Assembly (NCBI RefSeq): GCF_032397745.1
Contig: NZ_CP135921.1
Span: forward strand, 4,080,501-4,144,500
From: Bradyrhizobium prioriisuperbiae
GTDB taxonomy: Bacteria; Pseudomonadota; Alphaproteobacteria; Rhizobiales; Xanthobacteraceae
Direction: 5' to 3'
Length of the DNA: 64,000 nt
Shown here: positions 53,695-61,647 of the stretch, piece by piece
Layout of the letters: every line of letters starts with the position of its first letter
Numbering within the stretch: the stretch's first letter is position 1
The notes under the pieces: generated by a model
The model's input: only the letters and a program-made list of their open reading frames with translations
What the model was told of the DNA's origin: nothing
Database searches by the model: none
Position numbers and translations under genes: made by a program

Positions 53695-54144
53695 TCACGC
53701 CGCGATCCCGTGCCGCGTCAGCAACCGCTCCGCGCTGTCGTTCCACACGTCCATCTGCACGATCTCGCCGCCGCGCACCACGAAGCGGTCGACATAACGG
53801 TTGCCGTCGAACGGGATGCCGTCGGGCCACTCGCCGTACAGCGTGCCGAGACTGTAGACGATGGTCTCGCCGTGGCCCGGCACCACATCGATCCGCTGCA
53901 TGTTCTTCTTCACCCATTTGTAGCGGCCGGCGTTGAAGGCGGCGGTTTCGCTGGGGTGGCGATACTTGCGGCCGCCGGTGAAGGTGATGGCGAGTTCCGG
54001 TGAGATGAAGGTCGCCGCGGTCGCGGGATCGGGCACCATCGAGGCGACCAGAAAGCGCTCCACAATGGAGGCGGCGTTGGCGGTGTCTTGTTCGCTATCT
54101 TGCGCGGTGTCGTCGCGCGCCGGCGCGGGCTGGGTTGCGGGCAT
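53695..54144 (-). CDS. SnoaL/NTF2-like fold protein
   Basis: 149 residues from ATG 54144, with GAGAGGTCC just upstream. NTF2-like features: a leading helix ASIVERFLVASMVPDPATAATFISPELAITFTGG, the HPSETAAFNAGRYKWVKKNMQRIDVVPG core, GETIVYSLGTLYGEWPDG and VDRFVVRGGEIVQMDVWNDSAERLLTRHG. The length and cone-shaped fold fit small-molecule isomerases or hydrolases such as polyketide cyclases and limonene epoxide hydrolase. The gene is divergent from the branched-chain-type ABC operon. Confidence 0.8.
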   Translation of the reverse strand: MPATQPAPARDDTAQDSEQDTANAASIVERFLVASMVPDPATAATFISPELAITFTGGRKYRHPSETAAFNAGRYKWVKKNMQRIDVVPGHGETIVYSLGTLYGEWPDGIPFDGNRYVDRFVVRGGEIVQMDVWNDSAERLLTRHGIAA

Positions 54145-54232
54145 CGTGGACCTCTCGGGCGGTGGAAACGGCACGCGGCCCGGCAGAAGCCGGTTGACGC
54201 TGCGTCGAGTTGCGTATCCAATATAATCAGAA

Positions 54233-54245
54233 ATTGTATACGATT
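54233..54245. promoter_or_regulatory. GTATAC-centred dyad upstream of the branched-chain-type operon
   Basis: ATTGTATACGATT; its inner 12 bases are palindromic except one pair (AT-N-GTATAC-N-AT). Sites of this shape are bound by FadR-type GntR regulators. A partial relative TGCATACAATC is at 54336-54346, adjoining the sigma54 promoter. The GntR at 52797 is a plausible ligand-sensing partner. Confidence 0.45.
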
Positions 54246-54344
54246 ATGCAAAAACATTCGGCGCTGTTGCCTGGTTTTTGCTCAAATGAAGCGTCTGCCA
54301 ACGGTATTTTCCGACGTTTTATCAATCCTGCCAGTGCATACAAT

Positions 54345-54361
54345 CTGGCACAGCGTTTGCT
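54345..54361 (+). promoter_or_regulatory. sigma54 (-24/-12) promoter of the branched-chain-type ABC operon
   Basis: CTGGCACAGCGTTTGCT: GG at 54347-54348 and GC at 54359-54360, exactly ten bases apart, matching TGGCAC-N5-TTGCT. The predicted start near 54372 leaves a leader of about 29 bases before ATG 54401, which contains GAGGGG. Confidence 0.85.
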
Positions 54362-54400
54362 TCAAATTGGCTGTTCTTGTCCTGATTGAGGGGTCTGGCC

Positions 54401-55603
54401 ATGGTTTTTCGAGCACGCATGATTTCCCGAAGGCATCTTCTCGCGGCCGCGGGAGCCGCATTCTCCGCCGCGATGACATCGGTCGTCCTGCCATCGGCGG
54501 CGATTGCGGCCGACACCGTCAAGCTCGGTTTGGTGGCGGCGATGTCCGGCCAGTCGGCAAAGTCGGGCGAGGCCATCGTGCGCGGCCTGTCGGTTGCCAT
54601 CGACGAGATCAATGCCAAGGGCGGCTTGCTCGGCAAGAAGGTCGAGCTTGTGGTGCGCGACGACGAAAGCAATCCCGCCAAGGGCGTGGTCGCGGCGCGT
54701 GAACTCGCGCAGCGCGAACAGGTGGCCGCGATCTTCGGTGGCCTCGATACGCCGGTGTCGATGGCGATCGTGCCGTTCGCCAACCAGGCCAAGATCCCGT
54801 TCATCGGCGTCTGGGCCGCCGGCACCCCGATCACCCGCAACGGCGCCGCGGAGAACTATGTGTTCCGCGTCTCCGCCGTCGACGCGCTGGTCGATGTCGC
54901 GCTGGTCAACTATGCCGAGAAGAAATACGGCGCCAAGAAGCCGGGCCTGATCCTGATCAACAATTCCTGGGGCGAGTCCAACGAGAAGGGGCTGAAGGCG
55001 GCGCTGGAGGACAAGAAGATCGCGAGCGCCGGCGTCGAGAAATTCGAGACCGCCGATGTCGACGTGGTGCCGCAGCTCACCCGCCTGAAAGACAGTGGCG
55101 CCGATGCGCTGTTTCTCGTGGCCAATGTCGCGCCCTCGGCGCAGGTGGTGAAGTCGCTGGATCGCATGGGCTGGAACGTGCCGGTGGTCTCGCACTGGGG
55201 CCCGGCCGGCGGCCGCTTCACGGAACTCGCGGGCGCCAGTGCGGAAAAAGTGCACTTCATCCAGACCTTCAGCTTCTCCGGCAACGACAGCCCGAAGGCC
55301 AAGGTGGTGTTCGCGGCGCTGAAAGCAAAGTATCCGGAGATCAAGTCCTACGCCGATGTGACGCCGGCAGTCGGCATTGCCAATGCCTACGACGCCGCGC
55401 ATCTCACAGCGCTGGCGATTGCCAAGGCCGGATCGACCGAAGGCCCCAAGGTCCGCGAAGCCTTCTACGCCATCGACAAGTATGACGGCCTGATCAAGAG
55501 CTACACCAAGCCGTTCTCGCCGCAGAACCAGGATGCGCTCTCGGCGGACGACTACATCTTCACCTACTTCAAGGGCGACGAGATTCTGCCGCTGACGAAT
55601 TGA
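54401..55603 (+). CDS. Branched-chain amino acid-type substrate-binding protein (LivK-like)
   Basis: 400 residues from ATG 54401, behind GAGGGG (54388-54393). A Tat-like leader MVFRARMISRRHLLAAAGAAFSAAMTSVVLPSAAIAA with SRRHLLA suggests export by Tat. The mature type-1 periplasmic-binding fold follows: DTVKLGLVAAMSGQSAKSGEAIVRGLSVAIDEINAKGGLLGKKVELVVRDDESNP, AAIFGGLDTPVSMAIVPFANQAKIPFIGVWAAGTPITRNG, and SYADVTPAVGIANAYDAAHLTALAIAKAG. Such proteins bind amino acids, amides, urea or nucleobase-like compounds. First gene of the sigma54-driven operon. Confidence 0.93.
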   Translation: MVFRARMISRRHLLAAAGAAFSAAMTSVVLPSAAIAADTVKLGLVAAMSGQSAKSGEAIVRGLSVAIDEINAKGGLLGKKVELVVRDDESNPAKGVVAARELAQREQVAAIFGGLDTPVSMAIVPFANQAKIPFIGVWAAGTPITRNGAAENYVFRVSAVDALVDVALVNYAEKKYGAKKPGLILINNSWGESNEKGLKAALEDKKIASAGVEKFETADVDVVPQLTRLKDSGADALFLVANVAPSAQVVKSLDRMGWNVPVVSHWGPAGGRFTELAGASAEKVHFIQTFSFSGNDSPKAKVVFAALKAKYPEIKSYADVTPAVGIANAYDAAHLTALAIAKAGSTEGPKVREAFYAIDKYDGLIKSYTKPFSPQNQDALSADDYIFTYFKGDEILPLTN

Positions 55604-55645
55604 GGGGTGGAAGTCATTTGGACGCGATGCGTATCGCCACCACTT

Positions 55646-55730
55646 GCGTCATCACCGGGCTTGACCCGGTGATCCAGCTTGGCGCCACCAGAAAGCTGGA
55701 TTGCCGGGTCAGGCCCGGCAATGACGCAGT
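55646..55730. repeat. Palindromic repeat copy D
   Basis: GCGTCATCACCGGGCTTGAC near 55646, then AAGCTGGATTGCCGGGTC near 55693. It lies between the binding-protein stop and the LivH-like start, so it is inside the operon leader of the membrane subunits. Confidence 0.9.
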
Positions 55731-55769
55731 GGAGATGGGGCGCCTCGCAAACAAACCTGGCGGCCTACC

Positions 55770-56642
55770 ATGCTGATCATCTCCTCCATCATCTCCGGGC
55801 TCGGCCTCGGCGCCATGTATGGGCTGATCGCGCTCGGCTTTCACGTCACCTATGTGGTTTCCAACACGGTGAACTTCGCCCAGGGCTCATCGATGACCCT
55901 GGGCGCGGTGCTGGGTTACATCTTTGCGGTGCGGATGGGCTGGCCGCTGCCGCTTGCGGTGGCGATGACGCTGGCGTGCTGCGCGCTGTTTGGCCTGGTG
56001 GTCGAACGTTTTCTGGTGCGGCCCTTCGTCAACCGCCGCTCCGAGGCCTGGCTGATGGCGACGGTCGCCGGCGGCATCGTGCTCGACAACGCCATGCTGT
56101 TCACCTTCGGCAAGGAGCCGCGCAGCTTTCCCTCGGTGCTTGCGGCCAAGCCGGTGTCGTTGTTCGGGGCAGGGGTCTATCCGCTTCAACTGGTGATTCC
56201 CGTGGTCGGGCTCGGCATCGCGCTGGTGCTGCATCTGGCACTGCGCCACACCTATCGCGGCAAGGCGCTGCTGGCGGTGGTGCAGAACAAGGATGCCGCG
56301 CGGCTGATGGGCATCAATGTCCGTCGCACCATCGCGCTGTCGTTCGCGCTCTCCACCGTGCTTGCGGGCCTTGCCGGCCTGTTGATCGCGCCGCTGTTCA
56401 ACGTCAATTCCGAGATGGGCACGCTGTTCGGGATCAAGGCTTTCGCGGTGGCGATCCTGGGCGGTATCACCTCGGCCTGGGGCGTGATGCTGGCGGGCCT
56501 GCTGTATGGCCTGATCGAAGCCCTGGTCACGGCTTCGCTGGGCTCGACCTACACCCAGATCGTCGCCTTCAGTGTGGTGATCCTGGCATTGGTGGCGATG
56601 CCGCACGGCCTGCTCGGCCGCGCCGCGGTGAACAAGGTCTGA
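55770..56642 (+). CDS. ABC transporter permease (LivH-like)
   Basis: 290 residues. GLGLGAMYGLIALGFHVTYVVSNTVNFAQGSSMTLGAVLGYIFA and LMGINVRRTIALSFALSTVLAGLAGLLIAPLFNVNSEMGTLFGIKAFAVAILGGITSAWGVMLAGLLYGLIEALV are characteristic of LivH, with about eight helices. It ends one base before the ATG of the fused protein (TGAGATGG). It forms half of the membrane channel. Confidence 0.94.
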   Translation: MLIISSIISGLGLGAMYGLIALGFHVTYVVSNTVNFAQGSSMTLGAVLGYIFAVRMGWPLPLAVAMTLACCALFGLVVERFLVRPFVNRRSEAWLMATVAGGIVLDNAMLFTFGKEPRSFPSVLAAKPVSLFGAGVYPLQLVIPVVGLGIALVLHLALRHTYRGKALLAVVQNKDAARLMGINVRRTIALSFALSTVLAGLAGLLIAPLFNVNSEMGTLFGIKAFAVAILGGITSAWGVMLAGLLYGLIEALVTASLGSTYTQIVAFSVVILALVAMPHGLLGRAAVNKV

Positions 56643-56643
56643 G

Positions 56644-59142
56644 ATGGCGAGCTTTCCAAAAGCGCTCGTACCCGTAGCTATTGTCGCGGTGACCTGCGTA
56701 GGTATCGCGATAACTTTCCAGTCCGCCGGATACACTCATCTGGTGCTGTCGCTGGTGGCGCTGACCACGGTGGTCGGCGTCGGCCTCAACATCCTGCTCG
56801 GGCTCGGCGGCCAGATTTCGCTGGGCCATGTCGGCTTCTATGCCATCGGCGCCTATGCGGTGGCCATTTTCACGCTGCAGGGCATCAGCTTCTGGATCGC
56901 CTTCCCGGTGGCGGGCCTGCTGGCCGGCGCGATCGGTGGACTGCTGGCGCTGCCGGCTTTGCGGGTGAAGGGGCCATATCTCGCGATGATCACCATCGCG
57001 TTTGCCTTCATCGTTCAGCATGTCGTCATTGAATGGAAATCGGTCACCGGTGGCCAGAACGGCCTGATGGGCTTGATGCCGCCGTCGATCGGTACCTTCG
57101 GTTTCGGCGAGCGGGAAATGGCGCTGTTCGCGGTGGCGCTGGCCGGCCTCTCTCTCCTGATCTTTCATCGCATTGCGGCGGGGGCCTGGGGGCAGGGCAT
57201 GATCGCGGTGCGCGACAGCGAAGTCGCGGCCCGCTCGCTCGGGCTCAATCCGGTGGCGGTGAAAACCGTGGCGTTCGCGCTGTCGGCCGCCTTCGCAGGG
57301 CTCGCCGGCGGCCTGTTCGCACCGTTGCTGATGTTCATCGCGCCGGAATCGTTTCCGTTCTCGCAGTCGATCCTGTTCCTGCTCGCGGTCATGATCGGCG
57401 GCGCCGGCTGGGTGTTCGGCCCGCTGGTGGGGGCCATCGTCACGGTGATGCTGCCGGAGCTGTTGTCCGGCATGGCCGAATATCGCCTGCTGATCTTTGG
57501 CGCGCTGCTGCTGGTGGTGCTCTGGCTTGCGCCGGAGGGCGTGATCGGCACCCTGGCGCGCTGGCTGCGCCGATCGGATCGCTCCATGGCAAGCGATCGC
57601 GGGTTCGATCTGCAAGCATTTTTGAAATCCACCACGGGTCAGGCGGCCGGGCTGACGGTCGAGGACATCGGCATTTCCTTCGGCGGTATCCGCGCCGCCT
57701 CCGGCGTCGGTTTCACCGCGCAGCCCGGCCACATCACCAGCGTGATCGGGCCGAACGGCGCGGGCAAGACCACCGTGCTCAACATGATCAGCGGGTTCTA
57801 TAGACCCGAGCACGGCCGCATCGCGCTGGCGCGTGCGGAGCTCGCCGGCGCCTCCGCCTGGCAGGTGGCGCGGGCCGGCATCGCCCGCACCTACCAGACG
57901 ACGCAACTGTTCGATTCCATGAGCGTGATCGGCAATATCCTGATTGCGTTACGCGGCGGCCGGCTTGGCCAATTGTTCGCGGGCCTCGCGTCGGAGAGTG
58001 ATCGCCGGGCGGCCGAGGCGTTGCTGTTCTTTGTCGGTTATCAGGGCTCGCTCGGCACCATTGCCGGCGACCTGCCGCATGTGGATCGCCGCCTGGTCGA
58101 GATCGCCCGCGCGCTGGCGACCCGGCCGCAGGTGCTGCTGCTGGATGAGCCCGCCGCTGGCCTGATGCGCTCCGACAAGGTGGTGCTCGGTGGACTGCTG
58201 CGCCGGATCGCCGATCTCGGCATCGCCGTCATCCTGGTCGAGCACGACATGACCATGGTGATGGGGATCTCCGATCATGTGGTGGTGCTCGATGCCGGCA
58301 GCGTCATCGCCACGGGAACGCCCGATGATGTGCGCCGCGATCCGCGGGTGCTTGCCGCCTATCTCGGCGACGCCGGGATGCGGGTGCGTCCGCGCGTGAA
58401 AGTCTGGGACGGCTCGCGCGATGCGGTGCTTGCCTGTGTCAAGCTCACGGCTGGATACGGCGCCGCGCCAGTGCTCGACGGCATCGATCTGGACATCTGC
58501 GAGGGCGAGATGGTGGCGCTGCTCGGCGCCAACGGCGCCGGCAAATCCACCGCCATGCGCGCCATCAGCGGATTGCTGCGCCCGCTCCAAGGATCAGTAC
58601 TGCTCGATGATCGCAATGTCGGCGAGCTCGAGGCCCACAGCATCGCCTTTGCTGGCCTGGCGCTGGTGCCCGAGGGCCGGCAGGTGTTTCCCGAACTCAG
58701 CGTCGCCGACAACATCGTGCTCGGCGCCTACACCCGCAAGGGCGTTAATCTGCGTGCCGAGGTCGAAGCCGTTCTCAAGCGTTTCCCGCGGCTGCAGCAG
58801 CGCATCGACAGCCGCGCCGGTCTGTTGTCCGGCGGCGAGCAGCAGATGCTGGCGCTGGCGCGCGCCTTGATGGCCAAACCACGCGTGCTGCTGCTGGACG
58901 AGCCGTCGCTGGGACTATCGCCGGCAATGATCAACGAACTGTTCGACATTCTGGCTGAGCTGCGCGATGAAGGCGTCACCATCCTGCTGGTCGACCAGAT
59001 GGCGGCGCTGGCACTGACCATCGCCGACCGCGGTTATGTGCTAGAAGCTGGCCGCGTGGTCCGCGCCGGATCGGCACAGGAACTGGCCGGCGATCCGGCG
59101 CTGGAAGCCGCCTATCTCGGCCACAGCGAAGCCGCGCAGTAA
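56644..59142 (+). CDS. LivM-LivG-LivF triple-domain fusion
   Basis: 832 residues containing three normally separate subunits. Residues 1 to about 310 are a LivM-type permease (GQISLGHVGFYAIGAYAVAIFTLQGISFWIAFPVAGLLAG; RDSEVAARSLGLNPVAVKTVAFALSAAFAGLAGGLFAP). About 335-575 is a LivG ATPase with Walker A GPNGAGKTT (Lys375), Walker B VLLLDEPAAGLMRSDK and a less standard signature LPHVDRRLVEIARAL. About 595-832 is a LivF ATPase with GANGAGKST (Lys634), LSGGEQQMLALARAL and VLLLDEPSLGLSP. There is no in-frame stop or overlap to suggest split genes. LivMG fusions are known; a triple fusion is less usual. Confidence 0.93.
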   Translation: MASFPKALVPVAIVAVTCVGIAITFQSAGYTHLVLSLVALTTVVGVGLNILLGLGGQISLGHVGFYAIGAYAVAIFTLQGISFWIAFPVAGLLAGAIGGLLALPALRVKGPYLAMITIAFAFIVQHVVIEWKSVTGGQNGLMGLMPPSIGTFGFGEREMALFAVALAGLSLLIFHRIAAGAWGQGMIAVRDSEVAARSLGLNPVAVKTVAFALSAAFAGLAGGLFAPLLMFIAPESFPFSQSILFLLAVMIGGAGWVFGPLVGAIVTVMLPELLSGMAEYRLLIFGALLLVVLWLAPEGVIGTLARWLRRSDRSMASDRGFDLQAFLKSTTGQAAGLTVEDIGISFGGIRAASGVGFTAQPGHITSVIGPNGAGKTTVLNMISGFYRPEHGRIALARAELAGASAWQVARAGIARTYQTTQLFDSMSVIGNILIALRGGRLGQLFAGLASESDRRAAEALLFFVGYQGSLGTIAGDLPHVDRRLVEIARALATRPQVLLLDEPAAGLMRSDKVVLGGLLRRIADLGIAVILVEHDMTMVMGISDHVVVLDAGSVIATGTPDDVRRDPRVLAAYLGDAGMRVRPRVKVWDGSRDAVLACVKLTAGYGAAPVLDGIDLDICEGEMVALLGANGAGKSTAMRAISGLLRPLQGSVLLDDRNVGELEAHSIAFAGLALVPEGRQVFPELSVADNIVLGAYTRKGVNLRAEVEAVLKRFPRLQQRIDSRAGLLSGGEQQMLALARALMAKPRVLLLDEPSLGLSPAMINELFDILAELRDEGVTILLVDQMAALALTIADRGYVLEAGRVVRAGSAQELAGDPALEAAYLGHSEAAQ

Positions 59143-59159
59143 TCTGGACGGAAGCAACG

Positions 59160-60413
59160 ATGTCGCTCGATCTCATCCTTCGCCAGGCCGCAATCGTCGG
59201 CCGTGCCGCACCGGTGGATATCGGGGTGCGCGGCGGCCTGATCGCCGAAATTGCCCCGCGCATTGATGCAACCGCGCGCGAGGTCGTGGTCGATGGCCGC
59301 CTGGTCACCGCGGGCTTTGTCGATACGCATGTCCATCTCGACAAGTCCTGCATCGCGGGGCGCTGCAATTGCCAGAGCGGCACGCTGCAGGAAGCCATCG
59401 CCGCGGTTGCCGAGGCCAAGCGGGGCTTTACCGAGGACGACATCTATCAGCGCGGACAGCGCACCCTGGAAAAGGCAATCCTCCAGGGCACGGGACGGAT
59501 GCGCACCCATGTCGAGGTTGACCCGCGCATCGGGTTGAAGGGCTTTCATGCGGTGCGGGCGCTGAAGCAGGCGTATCGCTGGGCAATCGACCTGCAGATC
59601 TGTGTCTTCCCTCAGGAGGGCCTGCTCAACGATCCCGGCGCTGAGGCCCTGCTGATCGAGGCCTGCGAAAACGGCGCCGACCTGATCGGTGGCTGCCCCT
59701 ATGCGGACAGCGATCCGCTCGGGCAGATCGCGCGCATCTTCGACATCGCCACGCGTTTCAATCTCGACATCGATTTCCATCTCGACTTCGATCTCGATCC
59801 CACCTGGATGCATCTCGACGAGGTCTGCCGCCAGACTGAACGCCATCGCCGGGGCGGACGCGTCGCCGCCGGCCATGTCACCAAACTCTCCGCGGTGTCG
59901 CCCGAGCAGCTTGCCGCCATCGCAACGCGGCTCGCCGGCGCTGGCGTCGCACTCACCACACTGCCGGCCACGGATTTGTTCCTGATGGGGGCGGGGTCTT
60001 CGCACAACGTGCCGCGTGGCGTGGCGCCGCTGCATCGGTTGGTGGGCGCCGGCGTCACCTGTTCGCTGGCCACCAACAATGTGCTCAACCCGTTCACGCC
60101 GTTCGGCGACTGCTCGCTGATCCGCATGGCCAATCTCTATGCCAACATCGCGCAGATCGGCACCGCGGCGGGGCTGGAGAGCTGTTTCGAGATGATCACG
60201 ACACAGCCGGCGCGGATGATGCGGCTCGACGATTATGGCGTCGCGGTTGGCAAGCCCGCGCACCTGGTGGTGCTGGACGCGCGCACGCCAGCCGACGCCG
60301 TGGCCGAAATCGCCCCGCCACTGTTCGGCCTGCGCGATGGCTCGATGACATTTTCACGACCGGCGGGGGAGCTCTTGCGCCCGGCGAAGCTGGCAGCTGT
60401 CCGCACCGTCTAG
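59160..60413 (+). CDS. Amidohydrolase family protein (cytosine deaminase / AtzC-like)
   Basis: 417 residues in the TIM-barrel amidohydrolase superfamily. VTAGFVDTHVHLDKSCIAGRC gives the HxH metal pair, GRMRTHVEVDP the next segment, DIDFHLDFDLDPTWMHLDEV the third His/Asp segment, VAAGHVTKLSAVSP and LATNNVLNPFTPFGDCSLIRMANLYANI the last. The pattern DTHVHLDK is that of cytosine deaminase and AtzC-type enzymes, which remove an amine from a ring. It is the last gene of the sigma54-driven ABC operon, so its substrate is probably the imported compound. Confidence 0.88.
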   Translation: MSLDLILRQAAIVGRAAPVDIGVRGGLIAEIAPRIDATAREVVVDGRLVTAGFVDTHVHLDKSCIAGRCNCQSGTLQEAIAAVAEAKRGFTEDDIYQRGQRTLEKAILQGTGRMRTHVEVDPRIGLKGFHAVRALKQAYRWAIDLQICVFPQEGLLNDPGAEALLIEACENGADLIGGCPYADSDPLGQIARIFDIATRFNLDIDFHLDFDLDPTWMHLDEVCRQTERHRRGGRVAAGHVTKLSAVSPEQLAAIATRLAGAGVALTTLPATDLFLMGAGSSHNVPRGVAPLHRLVGAGVTCSLATNNVLNPFTPFGDCSLIRMANLYANIAQIGTAAGLESCFEMITTQPARMMRLDDYGVAVGKPAHLVVLDARTPADAVAEIAPPLFGLRDGSMTFSRPAGELLRPAKLAAVRTV

Positions 60414-60435
60414 TTGCTGGTTTGGTTGCGTGCGA

Positions 60436-60960
60436 TCAGATGTCTCGCCCACGCTTTGACTGCGTGGTGGGACGCAGCTTCCGTGCAAGCACCATGGTTC
60501 CCGGTGCCGCGGCGCCGCCTGGCCCGGCCGCGCCTTGGACGTCATCGGCACGGATCGGCTGATCGCAGGTCGAACAGACAATCCGCGGCTCGAACCTATG
60601 CCCGCAAGTGTTATGGATGAATTCGATCGCGCTGCCTTTTTTGGGCGCGGCCCATCGATCGCCCCACGCGGTGAGGGCGAGGACCGCAGGGATGAGATCG
60701 GTGCCGGCCTCGCTGAGATGATAGGTGTAGCGGAGCGGTCGTTTCTGATACGCGCGCCGCTCCACGATGCCGCTTGTCATCAGACCTTTCAGGCGCCGGG
60801 CCAGCAGATTTCGGGAAATTCCGAGATCCTCGACAAGCTCGTCAAACCGTCTGACGTCGAGAAACAGGTCGCGGATGATGAGCAGCGACCACCATTCCCC
60901 GATCAATTCCAGCCCCCGGGCCAGCGAGCATTGCATGTCCGCGAAACTGTGCTTTTGCAC
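60436..60960 (-). CDS. HxlR-family transcriptional regulator
   Basis: 174 residues. The winged-helix HxlR domain occupies about residues 7-105: MQCSLARGLELIGEWWSLLIIRDLFLDVRRFDELVEDLGISRNLLARRLKGLMTSGIVERRAYQKRPLRYTYHLSEAGTDLIPAVLALTAWGD. A C-terminal extension NTCGHRFEPRIVCSTCDQPIRADDV holds a Cys/His set that may bind zinc or sense a thiol-reactive compound. HxlR regulators commonly sense aldehydes, quinones or hypochlorite, in line with the mhq-like genes 1.6 kb on. It is divergent from the SnoaL-like gene at 61058. Confidence 0.9.
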   Translation of the reverse strand: MQKHSFADMQCSLARGLELIGEWWSLLIIRDLFLDVRRFDELVEDLGISRNLLARRLKGLMTSGIVERRAYQKRPLRYTYHLSEAGTDLIPAVLALTAWGDRWAAPKKGSAIEFIHNTCGHRFEPRIVCSTCDQPIRADDVQGAAGPGGAAAPGTMVLARKLRPTTQSKRGRDI

Positions 60961-61057
60961 CCGATCACCCAGTGAGTTGCATGATTGAACTGACTAGATT
61001 AGGCTTGTTCGGCCGCCATGCCAAGCTGATCGAAACCGCACCAAGCCAAGGTGATCC

Positions 61058-61510
61058 ATGTATCATTCCATCGTGCGCCGCCGCATTCAGGCCCTGTTCG
61101 ATGCGGTCAGCTCCGGAAATGCCGCGCCAGTCCTGGCTGCATTTGCGCCCACATTCGAACATTTCTTTCTCGGCGATCATGCTCTGGGAGGCTCGCGCAG
61201 CACGATTGCCGCGACCAAGGCCTGGTATGACCGCCTCTATCGACTTCTGCCTGATATCAAGTTTGTCCTGCGTGGCATCAAAGTGAGCGGTCCTCCATGG
61301 AACACGCTTGTGATGGTGGATTGGGATGAAACCAATTCGGGCACCGACGGCGTCAGGACGCATAATCGAGGCATCCACGTTGTTCGCTTGTCTTGGGGAC
61401 GGGCGACGTTTCTTGGAATTTATCCGGACACCGTAGGTCTGGTTGCGACGCTGGATCGATTGGCGAAGGCGGGAAACAACGAAGCGCATGCTGCGGTGAT
61501 CCTCGATTAA
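61058..61510 (+). CDS. SnoaL/NTF2-like fold protein
   Basis: 150 residues. RRRIQALFDAVSSGNAAPVLAAFAPTFEHFFLGDHALGGSRSTIAATKAWYDRLYRLLPDIKFVLRGIKVSGPPWNTLVMVDWDETNSGTDG is the outline of small NTF2-like cyclase or isomerase proteins. It is unrelated in detail to the protein at 53695. The gene is divergent from HxlR and 137 bases before the SDR start. Confidence 0.75.
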   Translation: MYHSIVRRRIQALFDAVSSGNAAPVLAAFAPTFEHFFLGDHALGGSRSTIAATKAWYDRLYRLLPDIKFVLRGIKVSGPPWNTLVMVDWDETNSGTDGVRTHNRGIHVVRLSWGRATFLGIYPDTVGLVATLDRLAKAGNNEAHAAVILD

Positions 61511-61647
61511 AATCTCTGGAATGCTTCTCTCGTTTGAATGACGATAGGCGTGCCGTTTCGCCTTTTTCCGGTTACGATTGCGGCGTAGCCAAGGCGTCGA
61601 ACCTGTTTGGCCAAATGCCGAAATTCATTCGTCCAGGAGAACGTCAC

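Noticed and set aside
46461..55730. CRISPR array formed by the four repeats
   Set aside because: Copies are kilobases apart, palindromic, differ in arm order, and lie between genes without cas genes.
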